Positions 1-15,401 are shown, counted from the stretch's first letter. The stretch is 64,000 nucleotides of DNA from Ecdyonurus torrentis (GCA_949318235.1 OX439135.1:22436501-22500500), one strand, 5' to 3'. Numbers and translations: made by a program. Notes: generated by a model from the letters alone, not told the origin.

Positions 1-590
1 ATTTGTAATACACATCCAATATATTATAAGATGAATGAATGAAAGTATTATGAATATATTAAAAACTCGTTATATTTTAGTATTAAAGTGAAAGTGTGCC
101 ATGTTGCGAGCTGTAAGAGAGGCTTGGCTCTTACGTTATATGTATGTTAGACAAAAAACTACCTGTTCATTTCTCTCTCTCTCTAAATTTGATGATGTGA
201 TGTGAGAAATAATAATAATAATAAAAATCTTACTCTATCACATTATGAGAAAATACACAGTTAGTATTTTTTAAGAGGTCATCGTACAATATTAGGATGA
301 TGAGCGTTTAAGTTTTTTTTATATTTTTAATATTACGATACGCATTATACAGTATCATTATCTTTCATTGCATTTTTCCAAAGAAATATATTTTTATTTT
401 AATATTATGATTTATTACTCTTTTTTTTAATACGTCCTTTTATTGTTTATTTTTTTCACTCCTATGCCTGCAGTTTTATATAAGTGACTTTTATTGCCTC
501 TATCAGCTTCAAATAATAAATATATAAATAAATATGTAAATATATATTATATATAAATAAATCAAGCTTTGGAGGTATTATAGTTGTTAG
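1..590. other. AT-rich DNA, nothing recognised
   Basis: Short CT and AAT runs only. Confidence 0.6.
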
Positions 591-850
591 CATCAAAACC
601 CGAAATTGACCCAAACTAGGCATTTTTGCTCATTTCGGCTTTTGGTTCGTCGCTTTTTGCCAAAACCCGGAATGCCAGTTTATTTCGGCTTTTGGTCACG
701 AAATTTTGATCCATACTAGTTTTGAGCATTTCGCAAAAAGCAAAACCCGGTGTAAACATTTATATCTAGTTTTGGTCTTTGAATTTTGACAAGAACTAGT
801 TGTGGTCAAAATAGAAAAATCAAAACCCGAAAAATTAACATTTCTCAACT
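590..850. repeat. Block of internally repeated AAAACCCG / TTCGGCTTTTGG motifs
   Basis: Several copies in both orientations of caaaacccg and of a ctagttttggtc word within 260 bp. Not a simple tandem repeat. Unclassified. Confidence 0.6.
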
Positions 851-882
851 CAATTATTTGATATAAGAACAAGTGAGTGTGA

Positions 883-887
<5 letters not shown>

Positions 888-928
<41 letters not shown>
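888..928 (+). repeat. (GA)n microsatellite
   Basis: About 20 GA units after a GTGTGA lead-in. Confidence 0.9.
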
Positions 929-932
<4 letters not shown>

Positions 933-1605
933 ACGACACGTTAAATAAAAAAGTAAAAAAAAAAAATATATATATTTTAATTTACAATAAGAGTGACATA
1001 TTATGATATGACTTATGACTAATTTCCCTTATATTGGTTCAAAGTTCAAGTCCACCTTCCACCGTACTTTATCCAGTGATAACAATTTATTTTAAAATAT
1101 TTCTTGTGCGTGTATTCAGTTGACTGTTTGTCTCTGTGCTGAAAACATGGTTTATAGTTTCATAATATTCGTTAGAAACAGGATAAGACAGTGTTAGAAT
1201 TTAAAAAGTTCACAACACACGTATATTGTTGGTGCGCAAATTATAAGTGATCATGGTTAGTGTTTTTTTTTTTTATATATAGCTCTTAATTTACATTTAA
1301 TCGTAAGTAGCCCCTTAAAATAATAATAATATACTTTATTACTACTATTACTGAATGAACCACTTGCAATAAAATGTTTGTAATTGTTCAACAAGGGAAA
1401 ATTATTTTTTATATTTTGTATAAGAAATGCAATAAGAAAATTTCAAATTATTTTAAAAAGTGGGCTCATTGCAAGTGGTCCATTGCTTGGTCAAATAGTA
1501 AGTTTATTTTTCGTATTGTCTCAATTTATATTCCGTATCTATAGTCAAGAAATAAAACTTAAAAAGAATTGACCCTTGTAATATTGCATTGAGTAAAGTG
1601 TTTTT

Positions 1606-2039
1606 AAGGGAGTAGGTGACCGACGTCGGCTATTAGACTGAAACTTTTTCTCGTCAAAAAAGTCTGAAATTTTGCACAATGATACTTCAGCTTAAGACAA
1701 TTTCAAATATATAATAATTTTGGGGGGTCACCGTGCAAATTAATTTTATATTATTTATTGAAATTTTAAGCCCAGAAGGCCCAATGTTAATTTCAATAAT
1801 TTTTTTGCGACGTTCAAACATCAAGAAATTTGTATCACCAAATTTAGATCCAAAACACTTCTAGTTTTTGAGATATAAGGTCGGTACCCTATTCCCTTAA
1901 AAATAATCGATCCTCTTGTATTAGTACATTGATTGTTTTTAACTTATATGGTGTATGTACATACGTAAAACTACGCATCGAAGTTTTTTTTTAAATTTTG
2001 AGATACAAGCTATCTATATACAACCCTTCAAACAAGCTT

Positions 2040-2040
<1 letters not shown>
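1606..2040. repeat. Dispersed repeat (AAGGGAGTAGGTGACCGAC family)
   Basis: Blocks including TTTGGGGGGTCACCG and TTTTGAGATACAAGC recur at 30793-31150, and the end motif recurs inverted at 34650-34690. Non-coding, origin unknown. Confidence 0.65.
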
Positions 2041-4016
<1,976 letters not shown>

Positions 4017-4371
4017 TTGTGAGAGAAAAATGTTTATTGTGAAAATTTGTAAAAGTGATATAATATAAAGTAACTGGATTAGTTTTTGAAGGTTAATTGT
4101 TTTAAGATTGTGACAGTAATGATATAATTATTTTATTATATCTTATATTATCTGAAAATTGTATTTTTGACTTGTCTTGAGGTGGCCAATAAATGATTTG
4201 AGAGAAAAAAAGAGTGGGCAAAAGTATCTCACTTATGTAATTTTATGTTAAAAGAAAAAAAAAAAGTATTATTTATCACTTTTCTTTTATTTCAAGTTAA
4301 TAGGAAAACAATCCAGGAAAACGCAATACTGCAAAAGCAACATAACAAGAAACTAAAACCACTCATATTAT

Positions 4372-4505
4372 ATTAATCAACTGTTTTGTTGCCGAGATTA
4401 ATCGACATCCGCGATCACTATATATGTTATGTTGAAACGGAAGCGGATGTCATCGAAACCGCTTAAATTCGGTCTCAAAACAAATGTTTCTTTATTATAG
4501 TAATT
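4372..4505. mobile_element. Relative of the GACTAATAAA element
   Basis: Contains GACATCCGC and ACGGAAGCGGATGTC arms and TCAAAACAAATGTTTC near the right end. Confidence 0.55.
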
Positions 4506-4559
4506 TAGCAAATAAGCCTATAAGATTATACCCTGGTTTGCAGTATACTGTATGTATTG

Positions 4560-4860
4560 TATAGGGTGGTCGACATCATAAGTGAGTACTATAAATAACA
4601 TTGGCTGGTATAGGAAAATGGTACATTTTGCAAGTTTAAAAATACTTTCGCAATTTTTTTTAAGAGCATTGATGTTGTTAACAGGGAATTAGTACCTCAA
4701 GTATGCAAGGAAAATAATAATGACCAAAAAATAGCTAATTTTCCAATGAAAATAGCCAAAAACTACGTTTGTCCTATGCTGAGCAATGTTATTCATTGCT
4801 CAAGAAGAGCATCGAAAAGCATTTAGAATGACGTCATGAGTACACAGTACATACCCTATA
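4560..4860. mobile_element. TATAGGGTG-ended MITE
   Basis: Ends TATAGGGT and ACCCTATA; body with CTATGCTGAGCAATGTTATT and TGACGTCA at 4829-4836. Relatives at about 8620-8884, 11189-11497 and 51065-51370. Confidence 0.75.
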
Positions 4861-4864
4861 CACT

Positions 4865-6149
4865 ATATTAAAATTTAATTTTCAGTAAATATAATTTAAA
4901 ATTCTGAATGCGCTATATTACGAAATACATTTTGCATACTTTAATATCAAAATACATTTTTATTAAATGGTTAGTTTGTATCTCAAAATTAAAAAAAATA
5001 AAAAATAAAATAAATTTTATGGTGCCATTTGACAGTTAATAATATAGTCTATGATAAAATTTTCAGAATCAGTGACTTTTGGGTTCTGTGCAAAAATTTC
5101 AAATTTTTCTTTCTTTACAACTTTTTAGTCAAATCCCAGAGTATAGCTGATTTCCCAAATTAATTAATGTTAAAAATTTTATAACAAGGATCATCCATGT
5201 AAAAGTTAAATATTTTAAGATTATAACTACGTCTTTGTTAAAATTTCACCTAGCTATAAAAATAACAATAAAAAAACATATAAACGCCTATAATTAATTA
5301 TCTACGTACTAAAGCAAAAATAAATATTGCAAAAACTTTCTATCGTTTCTCACATACAGTAAGGAGAGAAATCATACATTTTTTTTCTCTCTTAGTGACG
5401 TTCTGCACAGATAGATAAAGTTGAATAAGGAAGTATGTCTGGCTATATTACACTTGATCTGGTAGTGCAAAACTTGTTCACCCATATTAAATATATATAA
5501 AAAAAATTAAATAAATTCTTAACTGTGTGGTACCAACTGACCATAATAAGTAATACAGTGACATTTTTTTGTTGTATTAGTTATTTTATTTTTGCAACTG
5601 GATTATTTTATAAACAGTTTTTAAATTTATAGACTGGTTGTACTCATATTTAAGAGCTACCATTTTGTTGGTCAGGAATACATAGGTCAGCAAAGGAAAC
5701 TTTTTTTTTTTTTTTTTTTTTAATAGCAAAAGAAGCTTCAAACCTCAATCAAAGCCTTATTTCTAGCTTCTAATAAGCTCGAAGAATATCAGAAAAATTA
5801 GTTCAGTTGAAATAATCTTTTATTTAATGTGAAAAATTAAGAGAAATGATGTTTCCCCTATGCTGGACAATGTAGGCACCGCAAACATGGCGACAAAGCG
5901 CAAAGATGTGCAAGGGGTCTATGGTATTTTTATTCAGTATCATTTTTTTTTTTTTTTAAGACTTTATTAAATGTTTCTATGGTGGAATTTTTTAATGGTA
6001 TTAGGTAACTGACTGAAATCTGACAAACTGAACGGTCTTGAAATATAAAAGATATATGAACATATTGTAGTGAAATATGTGGAACTGTGTTATCATTATA
6101 GTATAATATTCTTAAGTTATATGGATGGTGAACATCAAGACATCAATGT

Positions 6150-6183
<34 letters not shown>

Positions 6184-6216
6184 TTTTTTTTTATAAAATT
6201 AACATAATGAAGTAAA
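4865..6216. other. AT-rich DNA with a MITE fragment
   Basis: A fragment of the TATAGGGTG family lies at about 5850-5935. Otherwise T runs only. Confidence 0.5.
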
Positions 6217-6224
6217 GATGAAAT

Positions 6225-6337
6225 CAGTGGCGGTCCTACAGGGGGGATTGAGGGGCGGATATCCCCGGGCCCACTAGGTTTGGGGGGCCCGGGACGAGGC
6301 CTACATATAAAAAATTCAAATAAGCTAAAAAAAATAG

Positions 6338-6368
<31 letters not shown>

Positions 6369-7619
6369 AACTTAAGGGACGGGAAGAAGAGAGAGAGAGA
6401 GAAGTTTAAGAACCAATTTAATGATTTTCATTACTAAAATTATTCCTAGCAAACAAATTATCCAAACATATTTTTATAATGTAAAAAAAAAAAAAAAAAA
6501 AATAAAGCATATATAAATCTACAGAAAAAATACAATATCTCTTTAATTTACTAGTAATGATACTTCAGTATTTTCTTATATTTTTAAACAAGGGCCTCCC
6601 TGGTTTAAAAAGGTAAAATAAACTATACTTACTATAGAACTAGAATTATAATGAAGACTTAAAAAATTTCAGGGTGTTATTTTATTGCATTTTCATTCTA
6701 AAAGAGGGCAATGTCCTAAGTCGATAGATATGGACATTTCTAAGCTTTGAGCTCATTGAGTATTAATTCTTTTTAAAATTCTTAAACTGACGTTACGGTA
6801 ACTTTTCCTATGCCCGCATGCATAGAGGTATTGCGTGTTGACATTTTTTGAAAATTTTTTTTTTAATAGAAATGCTTATTGAACTTAAAATTTACAATTC
6901 TGCAAATAAATCGATTCAGGACAATGTCTTCTTTTAGAATTTGAAATAAAATTTTACCCTGAAAACTTTTTTAGTCTTCCTCATTGGCCTGGCGTAGGTA
7001 AAAAATTGTTCAATGATAAATAAACACTATAGCTCGATCTACCTAAATTTTAACATTTGTATTCGTCAAATTGACCTTGTCCTCTGCTCCTTAAATGATG
7101 ATGACGATCAACTTTGGCTATTCAAATAGAATATGTGCATTTTTTTTTTTTTTTTTTTTTTTGGTAAGAAACTAGGGTTTACGAACATCACTTTTGTTTC
7201 GGAAATTTGAAAATAATTCTAACAGAAAAAAAAAAACAAACTAAAATTTAGCTTTTTGAGAATATGAAGGAAACATTTTTTGCATGCGCTTAATCTCGCC
7301 TAAATCTGCAAAGTAATTAAAAATAATTTAATTTGCATTATGAATTTTTGTACACTTTTTTAAAAAAATATTTCATTCTAAATTAAAGTTTAATTGTTTA
7401 AAAAAAAAGAAGAAAAAAACATAAATTTTTTTTTTTTTTTTTTTTTTCTTAAAGCTATCTGCACTGACAAGTATACTGAATTTATGCACGGAATTGCCTG
7501 TAAATAGTCACGTGGTAAAAAAATCGCGCCTGCGGCGGGCTATTGGCGCTTCGCGCATCTATTGAGGGGGCCCTGTCAGATTTCTGTCCCCGGGCCCAAA
7601 ATTCGTAGGACCGCCACTG
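6225..7619. mobile_element. Non-autonomous hAT element
   Basis: Ends share the 15-bp inverted repeat CAGTGGCGGTCCTAC and are flanked by a perfect 8-bp duplication, gatgaaat (6217-6224, 7620-7627), diagnostic of hAT insertion. The 1395-bp interior has GC-rich margins (gggcccggg) and AT-rich, homopolymer-filled DNA, with no transposase frame. Confidence 0.92.
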
Positions 7620-8619
7620 GATGAAATGCTACCTAATCTATTATATAGATTGGTGTGTTTATACGTCTCGTTATGCCAAACACCATTAAAAAATTTTGAA
7701 AAATATTTAAGTTATTATTTTGAACATAACATGTTAAAATTCAAATTTTAGTGTTAACTTTTAAGTCACAACTTTAACTTTTATTATATAAGTTAAAACA
7801 TAAAAAAATATATATATCATTTATGATACTTTTTTTTTTCTTTTTTACATTAAGTTTATATTATTAGAATTAGGATTGCGGATACTTATTGCTGGATATA
7901 TAAATTGTATATTTTGGAGGAATTATTGTAAAAATACTTTTTTTTCATTTGACCAATGGTGGCTCAAGCCAAGTCAGTCCCCATCTGCCTTTTTGTTGTT
8001 TTAAGATGTTGTTTTTAAGATAGATATTTGGATTTTTTTTTTTAATTAGGATAAGTAACCATGAGATAAGGAAGAGAAGCATTGAAATTAAATTTGAAGC
8101 TTAATGAAAAAATATAGAAGAGAGAGAGAGAGAGAGAATACGTTATACGTATATTAACAAAATAAAATTCTCTCTCTCTCTCACATATTCACTTCATATT
8201 TGAAGTGAACTTTTATTTTTTATCATGACCTTATCACTTAAATGCACAAAATTATATGGTTAAAGTGTTTACATATGACATGTTTACACTGACTAATGAG
8301 CAATATTTACATGAAATAATACTTGGAAATTTTTAATGCTTTTAATGGAGGTTATCAGTGATGACCTAAAAATATTTCTGTTAGCTTAAATTAAATTATA
8401 CGCAAAAGAACATCTACTATCCCTTATTTAAATATTTGCTGCTTCAGTGCAGTAAATTTTTCAAAAAATATCTAAAAACATGATCTTGCAATGTAAAATG
8501 GTAGCAATAAAAATTATTGCACAAAGTGCAATAATTATTGCTTCGTATTAACACGCAATTAGTAAAATATAAACATTAAATAGTAAAACTACAAGCCTTT
8601 TATTAACAACATTAAAAAG

Positions 8620-8884
8620 GTGTTTGCATTCACATATAAGTCACCGCCATGTTGGATCACTAAATAACATGGGAAAAATAACACATTATGCAAGTTTAAC
8701 CACAGATTGATTTAGGTTTTCAAAAAATAAGCGAGAAGAAAAAAAATATAATAATAAACTAATTTCCCAAAGCAAATAGCCCAAACCATACATTTGTCCT
8801 ATGCTGAGCTCTTTATTCATTGCTCCAGTATGGCGTCAAAGCGCATTCAGTTTGACGTCATGCGCATATACACCCCATACATTT
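8620..8884. mobile_element. TATAGGGTG-family MITE, diverged
   Basis: Shares the CGCCATGTTGGAT and CCTATGCTGAGC blocks and TGACGTCA (8853-8860). The left end is eroded. Confidence 0.6.
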
Positions 8885-9398
8885 ACTAAAAATAAGAAAA
8901 GTAACAAAAATACATAAAATAAAGTTTTAAGCCTAAATTATAAAACAATGATGATTTAAACTGCTCCACTAAAAAAATCGACAATTTTTATTGTATTAAG
9001 TATAACGGATAGTATATAAATATAGAAGGAAATGAAATACAGTAACATTTGATTGTATATTGTTTTTTTGTAACTCTTTTACTTGGAATCCAATTTGTCA
9101 TAAGAATATTATTGAGTCATAGGAAATCATAACAAAAAAATATGTATATATGTATTATTTAATGTAGGCGTTCTACTACAGTAATCCTTAGTATTCTGTC
9201 TTATTTATAAATATATTATACTAAAGATTTTTACGGATAAATTATTGACAACATGATTTTTAAATTAGTGTTACAATATCATATATCGCAAGATTGGGAA
9301 AGAAATTTTGAATTTGAAAGTTAGATAATATATTTCTCTTTATTTCGTACATCAAAAATAAATTATAATAATAATAATAATAATAATAAGTAGGTATA

Positions 9399-9661
9399 AT
9401 GAATGAATGAATGAATGAATGAATGAATGAATGAATGAATGAATGAATGAATGAATGAATGAATGAATGAATGAATGAATGAATGAATGAATGAATGAAT
9501 GAATGAATGAATGAATGAATGAATGAATGAATGAATGAATGAATGAATGAATGAATGAATGAATGAATGAATGAATGAATCAATCAATGCATGAATGCAT
9601 GAATGAATCAATGAATCAATCAATGAATGAATCAATCAATGAATCTATCTATGAATTAATT

Positions 9662-9706
<45 letters not shown>
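9399..9706 (+). repeat. (GAAT)n then (CAAT)n microsatellite
   Basis: About 45 uninterrupted GAAT units to 9580, a mixed zone, then about 11 CAAT units. It reads as a false open frame on the minus strand. Confidence 0.95.
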
Positions 9707-9708
<2 letters not shown>

Positions 9709-10837
9709 GACATTTCAATTAACAAATTACTAAGACACATTTAGAAAATTATAAAAAATCAAATTGTAGAATTCCTTCTTCTTTTTTTCTGAATATACAA
9801 ATTGTATAAGGTTTTTTTTCCCGCAATTTTTTTCACTTTTTCATTTTTTTCATTTTTTTTTTTAATACACAGTAACTGTTTATGTGTTAATTATTAAAAA
9901 TTGTTATTAATGGTACAACTAACATGAATCTCTATTCATTTTTTTTTTTTCACGCACTAGTAACATACTTTTCCATCAATATTTATAATAATATAATAAT
10001 TAATATTAATATCCAAATGAATTGAAAATCGTTAACAATTGACTGTAGTTAATTGAAAAGCATGAAGAAATAATTAACTTAATTACCAATTAAGAGTACT
10101 TTAAAATAATTAACAATAACTAGTTAGCTCAAAAGGTTAAATTTTAATTATTTTTTAAATAAACGTATGTAATAAAAAGTATAATTATGTTAACGCTTTT
10201 ATTTGGTGGATGTATTTACTGATTTGAGTCCAAGCTATTACATGAGCCTAATGAGAGTCGAAAATAACATTCATATTTATTCAAATTAACCACTCTTTAT
10301 TATAGATTTTGAGAACGATTTATAATTGTCATTATAAAAAGATATAATAAGATGATGCAAAATTACAAATTTCCACATACATAAGTTTATGTCTTCTTAA
10401 GTTTCATATAAGGTTTTGAATGAAATTTAAATTGGTTTAATTAAAAAATAATAATCTTTTTTTTTCTTTTTTGTGCTATTTTGTTTTTATTATAATCGTA
10501 ACCGTATTTATACCCGTATATTAACCGAAAAATACGAATCATTTTTTCATTTTTAAAGCACAATATAATTGTATAAAAGTTGTGACAAAAAATGACAATA
10601 AAAAAAATCTGTTGCCAATACTTTAAGTACATAAGCCGTTTAATTGTTTAGTTTAACATTCATGTATATAAGGTAGGAAATTACTTAAATTTAACAGGTC
10701 ACCGGAAATTAGCAGTGATGATTCAGTTAGCTTAATATGGCTATATAGTAAATTACTATCATATGATATAAGACAATAGGATTTGTGCATCAAAATATAA
10801 AATTTCATTATAAAAAACATAGAAAAATTGTTTATAA

Positions 10838-10881
<44 letters not shown>

Positions 10882-10916
10882 AATTAATGAAAAATTACAT
10901 ATTCTTATGGGCTCTT

Positions 10917-11176
10917 CACAGACGCGTAAATTGTAAATTCACATATAAATTTCATGTAAAAATCCAAATAACATTGATATACACTCTGGCCAAAACAAGG
11001 TATATTTCCCGCCAACAGCTGTATCCGCGAAGCTAAACCAATCAGAGAGCGTGTTATAAACCTACTAGCCAATCACAGTTGATTTTACATAGTTAATTAC
11101 ACTGTATCCGCTCGAACTAGTATTGGGAGAAGTGTAGATGTCTTCACGTAAGATTTACGTAATTTTACGCGTCATT
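10917..11176. mobile_element. Inverted-repeat element with GACGCGTAAA ends
   Basis: GACGCGTAAATTGTAAA against TTTACGTAATTTTACGCGTC, with two CCAATCA motifs inside. Abuts the TATAGGGTG element at 11189. Confidence 0.6.
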
Positions 11177-11188
11177 GTAAACAGATAT

Positions 11189-11497
11189 TATAGGGTCTAT
11201 GCATTCATGTTAAAGTCGACGCCATGTTGGATAATTCAATAACATGGGTGGCATAGGACATAAAATCGTTTTGCCAGTTTAAAAACACTATGCAATATTT
11301 TTGAGAGCATTGATGCTGTAAATATGTTGTATTAGTATCTCAAGTAGAAGAGAAAAATAGCAATAACCAAAAAATTAACTGATTTCCCGAAGAAAATTGG
11401 CTTAAATGAAGTTTGTCCTATGCTGAGCAATGTTATGCACTACTCCAGTATGGCCTCAAAGCGCAATAAATATGACGTCATCCGCATACACCCTATA
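11189..11497. mobile_element. TATAGGGTG-family MITE
   Basis: Ends TATAGGGTCTATGC and GCATACACCCTATA. TGACGTCA at 11473-11480. Confidence 0.78.
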
Positions 11498-12920
11498 CCA
11501 TTATAGAATATATGCAATAAAATATAAGTTTGATATTTTCGTATAATATAAAGTATTTATGGGATATTGATTTCTAATTCCAAATTTTGTTATAATGAAA
11601 GGAAAAAAAATTATAGAATAATATAAAAAACATGTTTACTTATTAGCTGATATACATATTTATATAATGACATCATCATGTTATTCACATATATATAAAG
11701 TGTATATCTACGTGAAAAGCAAAAGTGTTATTTTCTCTAGTATATAGTATATAATATTATATTATATATTATAATGTATATTAAAATACAGGTTATATTG
11801 CGTATATGTATATAATTTAATATTAATTATATCAAGTGGGCGGGGTGCACCTGTTCTCACATTTTGTAAGCCCTTATGTTTTTTTATTATCGTCTTTTTT
11901 TAATTGCTTATGAAAATTTTATTATATTTTTCAATTTGATGATTTTATTATGTTTAAAAAATAATAGATTTTTTGTATAGAGAAGTTATATAGTATTAAG
12001 TTTTATGGTAGTACTAGAAGAAGAATACTTTTCCAAATAGAGCTCGATTTTTTATTAATTTTATATACGATTTTTTTTTTTTTTTTTTTTTTTGAGTACT
12101 GGAACTGGTTTATGTTTTTTTGATTTATTTTAATGTTTCAACGAGAGGCAATTAAAATCAACTGCTATAATTGTAAAATCATGGTAGAGTTTTATCATTT
12201 ATTCAGCAGAATTTGTAACTTGCTAATATCATTTCTATCAAGATTTATACAGAATAATGTATCTTGTTTAAGCCTTAATTTTGATTTCTCTATATATTAT
12301 TTATATTAAAAATAGTTAAACTGTTCTTAAACATCTGGAAAAATCACTTAAATTGGTAAAATAATAATAATAATAATAAAAGGCTATTATTAATTGTGGA
12401 AAAATCTATACTTTTTTATTTATATTATTATTATTTTATACAAAAAAACAACAATAAAAACATACTATCATGAAAAGTTAAAACTTACAAAAATGAATAC
12501 AAATAATTTTCTTACGTTACTGAGATTCAATCTTTATTTGCAAAAAGAAACACGTTGAAAAATTTCATATTACAAAATTTATCAAATAAATTAATCATTT
12601 GAAAGGAATGTTTTAAATCAATAAGGAAATTATTTTGCAACGCGTTACGAAGATTGAAATATTGTGCAAAAAAGTTTACATAATTTCATAATAATAATAA
12701 TAAATTATTGCTAATTTTTATCGTAAAGCCCATTTCACACAGAGCAATGTGCAATATATTTTATTGTATTCAATAATATAAAGAAACATTAAAAATTTCC
12801 GCAATAAAAAATGAAAATATTCTTCCGATTTGAATTAAGTTTAAACAGGTAAAACTTCAATTTTAAAGATAAAAATTATAATTAAAAATATTAAAAAATA
12901 ATTATAATAAAAAAAAAACT
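11498..12920. other. AT-rich DNA
   Basis: Searched on the minus strand for exons following the 12924-12995 candidate; none convincing. Confidence 0.5.
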
Positions 12921-12923
12921 TAC

Positions 12924-12995
12924 CAAAGCATATATTCCTGTAATAGAAGTAGCAACATTTAGACTACAGCATAAACAATGTTCAATAAGAGCCAT
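12924..12995 (-). CDS. Possible first coding exon of a small membrane protein
   Basis: Minus-strand ATG at 12995-12993 opens MALIEHCLCCSLNVATSITG, then IYAL, then a good donor (gtaag). A Cys-rich N-terminus followed by a hydrophobic stretch resembles the start of small four-helix membrane proteins common in arthropods (LAPTM-like or DUF4728-like); that match is from memory. No further exon was found between here and position 1, so the gene would continue past the window or be wrong. An overlapping upstream ATG frame also exists. Confidence 0.35.
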
Positions 12996-13538
12996 ATTTT
13001 AATATAATCCATATTATTCTTATAATTCAAATTATTACTGGTCATTTTCATTATTATCCTCACATGATTAACAACACATCACAAAATCTTCTTACTTACA
13101 CGTTTACGTCTTTTTATGACGACGATGAACACAAATATGCTTGCTTAACTTTTAACGCCTACCTTCTCTTTAAGTTTACCTTTCTTTTTAACATTATAAC
13201 TCGATCTAAAAACCTGTCCCGCGCCATCAGTATTACCAATATAATAAGATTATTATTTATTTTTTAAGTTTATTATAAAAATTATACTAAATTTAGTAAC
13301 TTTCACTTTCTACCGCACATAACAAAACAACAAAAAATGCATTTTTAATTAAAATAATAGTATGGCATGGTCTGTTAACACGATGCAATGTTTTTTGCAT
13401 AATGCAATAAATTTAATTATGGAGTTTTGTACTCGAAAAATAAAAATGTGAGATGTGAGTGAGAATGTGAGAGGAAACTGAGGAATCAAATTTATAAAGC
13501 ATAAAAAATATTTGTGCTTTATTTTTTTTTGTATATTT

Positions 13539-13548
<10 letters not shown>

Positions 13549-13592
<44 letters not shown>
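13549..13592 (+). repeat. (CT)n microsatellite
   Basis: About 22 CT units. Confidence 0.9.
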
Positions 13593-13597
<5 letters not shown>

Positions 13598-13856
13598 CTT
13601 TTTCTTCATTATATTTACTTAATTTCATATTTTTCTTGTATTGTATTGCGAACTGCGAACACACGATATGATTGTTATTTGATTTATATATAATTTTATA
13701 TTAAAAAAAAAACTCGCGTTAAATTTTCAACATGTTATAATGGGGAAAACACGCTGAATTTATGGTAAAATATATAAAATAATGTATGAACAAATAAATA
13801 TAAATATGTTCAGTTAAAAACTATAAAAAAGAGGAGAAAAATTTTTCTGAAAAAGT

Positions 13857-13928
13857 TAGCAGAGCATGGTTTCGATCCACGGACCTCTGGGTTATGGGCC
13901 CAGCACGCTTCCACTGCGCCACTCTGCT
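13857..13928 (-). tRNA. Initiator tRNA-Met (CAT)
   Basis: The 72-nt minus-strand sequence begins AGCAGAGTGGCGCAG and carries anticodon CAT at 13896-13894 in the loop of a GGG/CCC-type stem, characteristic of eukaryotic initiator tRNA. The 7-bp acceptor stem AGCAGAG/CTCTGCT is perfect, and the T-arm has the initiator ATCGAAA loop. One T-stem pair is G-T wobble. A run of five T follows within a few bases of the 3' end, giving a pol III terminator. No intron. It looks functional. Confidence 0.93.
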
Positions 13929-13929
13929 A

Positions 13930-14950
13930 GTTACATAATAGAGACAAAAAAGTTGTATATAATCAGTGAGTAAGACACTGAATAAATTATTAGTTAGAAT
14001 ATAAAAGAGTATTTATTATTGGAAATAAATATGTCAAAATTATTTCATATATTTAACTCAAATTATATAAAAATGTCCTCGAAAATATCAATAATAAGCC
14101 ACGCCCCCAAGCTTTGAAATTTTTGAACAGGATGAATCTGATTTTTGAGCATCTTTTTAATATAAAATAACAATGAAAAATAAATGTAATAATTAAAATA
14201 AGTATTAATATATTCTAAATTTAATAAAAATTACATCTAAGTTTCTCTTATTACTTTATTTAAAACATTTTCATCAGTTTAATCTCTAGCTTGGTCATAT
14301 TACCCGCCAAAATTTCAAACATTCATTTTCCCCTCATCTTAAAATGCTCCAAAATGTCACGTGATTGAGTGGCAGTAACACTTTTTACACATGCTATTTT
14401 GAGGGGTATACTGTTTAGCTAAATTTAGTTTTACACTGGATCTTATACTTTCAGGTTTTTAGATATAATATAAACTTCAGTCTCTGTTCAGTCTTCAGAA
14501 ATTCTATTGTATTTTAGAAATATTTAAAAAGCACGTAAACGCACGTAAAAGCATCATGACGCCATAATATATCTTTATTTGGTGTAATCAGGCTTTAATG
14601 TATAATCCCGATTATATAATGTATATAATGTATACCAGACCTCAGGCTCAACCCATTATCACACTCTTCTGGGCTGAACTACCAGATCTATGCAGCCCGG
14701 ACCACTGGCTCTCAGCAAAAAACAAGAAATGTGGTAGCACTCTCATTAGCAAGCAGTGGTTAAACTGCCTGCTTTCACTGTAATCAATATTCATTTATCA
14801 ATATTTGTAATATATGCATAATTTTATTGTTATTAATTGACGAAGCAGTTTTTCTGATAAAGGTGTGAGATTACGTTAAGTGTACAGCCATTTTGCCTTT
14901 TTCTCATCACCCGTTGGGTTACTTACTTTTGTTTTGTCTTTTTTTGTTAT
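13930..14950. other. Non-coding DNA upstream of the tRNA
   Basis: Nothing recognised. A GC-richer patch at 14630-14780 may be a decayed repeat. Confidence 0.45.
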
Positions 14951-14953
14951 GTA

Positions 14954-15073
14954 CAGCTCTGGACAAAAGTCTAAGAACGGGGCAGCGGTGGCCGCAGCGT
15001 TTTCCCATAAAGATAACAAAGAGTGGTTGAGGGTTGTCTAGTCAAATTGTTTGCAAACTTTTGGCCAGAGCTG
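14954..15073. mobile_element. Tc1/mariner-type MITE
   Basis: 120 bp with ends CAGCTCTGG(A/C)CAAAAGT, flanked by TA. A related single end is at 43228. Confidence 0.82.
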
Positions 15074-15401
15074 TACAATCTCATTTTAAACAAACCCCAA
15101 AGATCGAACAACAATCGGGCATACAGGCACATATGCCGCCAGCTTTTGCACGGTTTTACCCATCCAAAAGTAATGACCATGCAACGTTACTTAACTTCGG
15201 TGATCCACCGGGAACCAGATCAGACAACGCTATATATGATATTCATTTCCATAATTATTTTATATTGCGCTATTCCATTAATTAAAACACGACAACATAA
15301 AAAATTATGTTTCAGTAATTTTTATTAAATGCGTAAGAAAATACAGTACAATGTTCACTACCCTTTTACAAAGAAAAATTAAAGGCGTTTTTACAATAAC
15401 A

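Larger units (their letters stand above)
7628..10916. other. AT-rich DNA
   Basis: No gene seen. Contains the GAAT/CAAT microsatellite and the 8620 MITE, listed separately. Confidence 0.5.

Noticed and set aside
9260..9635. Open frames of about 100 residues rich in the repeat IHSF on the minus strand
   Set aside because: They are translations of the GAAT microsatellite.
9399..9706. CRISPR-like or satellite array
   Set aside because: A simple 4-bp microsatellite without spacers.
14598..14783. 61-codon frame as a short gene
   Set aside because: No homology or splice context; probably a decayed repeat.
15023..15328. Two overlapping plus-strand frames of about 90 residues
   Set aside because: They run across a Tc1-type MITE and its flank; no homology seen.
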